A stretch of DNA of 64,000 bases from Flavihumibacter profundi (GTDB taxonomy: Bacteria; Bacteroidota; Bacteroidia; Chitinophagales; Chitinophagaceae): assembly GCF_020076305.1 (NCBI RefSeq), contig NZ_JAIQXE010000001.1, forward strand, positions 248,001 to 312,000, read 5' to 3'. The notes beneath the pieces were generated by a model. The model worked only from the letters and a program-made list of their open reading frames with translations. It was not told the origin of the DNA and searched no databases. Numbering within the stretch: the first letter of the stretch is position 1; each line of letters opens with the position of its first letter. Both the position numbers and the translations under genes were made by a program. Below are positions 63,958 through 64,000 of the stretch, piece after piece.

Positions 63958-64000
63958 TTTTTTGTTTCGTTTGCTTGCTATCGCCTCCCGCCCCGGGGGG

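Noticed and set aside
63958-64000. G/C run at the window end
   Set aside because: A short GCCCCGGGGGG stretch cut by the window edge; too little sequence to interpret.

Overview
The window looks like chromosomal DNA from a member of the Bacteroidota, most likely the Chitinophagales (Chitinophagaceae-like). Evidence: repeated -7 promoter boxes of the form TAnnTTTG, very few Shine-Dalgarno sequences, two proteins with type IX secretion (T9SS) C-terminal sorting domains, a TonB-dependent receptor with a carboxypeptidase-regulatory-like N-terminus, many lipoproteins, and bacillithiol genes. No tRNA, rRNA, insertion sequence, prophage or CRISPR array was recognised.

Layout. (1) 1-3003: a sugar-oxidation group: truncated TIM-barrel isomerase, GMC oxidoreductase, gluconate-2-dehydrogenase subunit-3-like lipoprotein. 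(2) 3080-8783: a convergent Lys/Ala-repeat histone-H1-like gene, then fusA with its own promoter and terminator, then a DPP-IV-like peptidase and a DUF4126 membrane protein, which sit between fusA and rpsJ. (3) 8853-21460: a large ribosomal-protein cluster rpsJ-rplC-D-W-B-rpsS-rplV-rpsC-rplP-rpmC-rpsQ-rplN-X-E-rpsN-rpsH-rplF-R-rpsE-rpmD-rplO-secY, followed by map. It has a strong start promoter, an internal promoter before rplX, a 369-nt structured gap before rplC, and a terminator-like hairpin between rplO and secY. The infA-rpoA-rplQ block that often follows map is absent. (4) 21663-25895: an unknown acidic protein, a BaiN/HI0933-type flavoprotein and rpsA. (5) 25896-26603: a 700-nt non-coding stretch with a long paired element and a direct repeat, upstream of a NarL/FixJ response regulator. 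(6) 27571-32408: a 1304-residue secreted repeat protein and a lipoprotein. (7) 32413-45875: small lipoprotein plus YtxJ, exonuclease, dolichol-phosphate-mannose-synthase-like glycosyltransferase, EamA exporter, TonB receptor, S9 peptidase, E2 acyltransferase, CinA, thioesterase and DoxX. (8) 46008-51422: an envelope operon of a TPR protein, an outer-membrane barrel and an HU-CCDC81 membrane protein. (9) 51437-64000: methyltransferase, glutaminyl cyclase, M43 protease, dihydrolipoamide dehydrogenase, DEAD-box helicase, bacillithiol deacetylase BshB1, desaturase, the agmatine-to-putrescine pair aguB-aguA, a TPMT-like methyltransferase and an acyl-CoA dehydrogenase.

Most genes are ordinary housekeeping or envelope genes. 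The least explained items are: the structured gap in the S10 operon with a possible 35-codon leader ORF; the 108-nt inverted-repeat element and the AACGGTATATT direct repeat before the response regulator; 5'-terminal stem-loops at the predicted starts of translation-gene transcripts; a perfect 25-nt GC-rich palindrome before the desaturase; and the TPR/barrel/HU-CCDC81 operon. Many starts were moved inward from the longest reading frame because a promoter, terminator or signal peptide lies inside the extended frame; each case is noted. Promoter and RNA-structure calls are by eye and untested.
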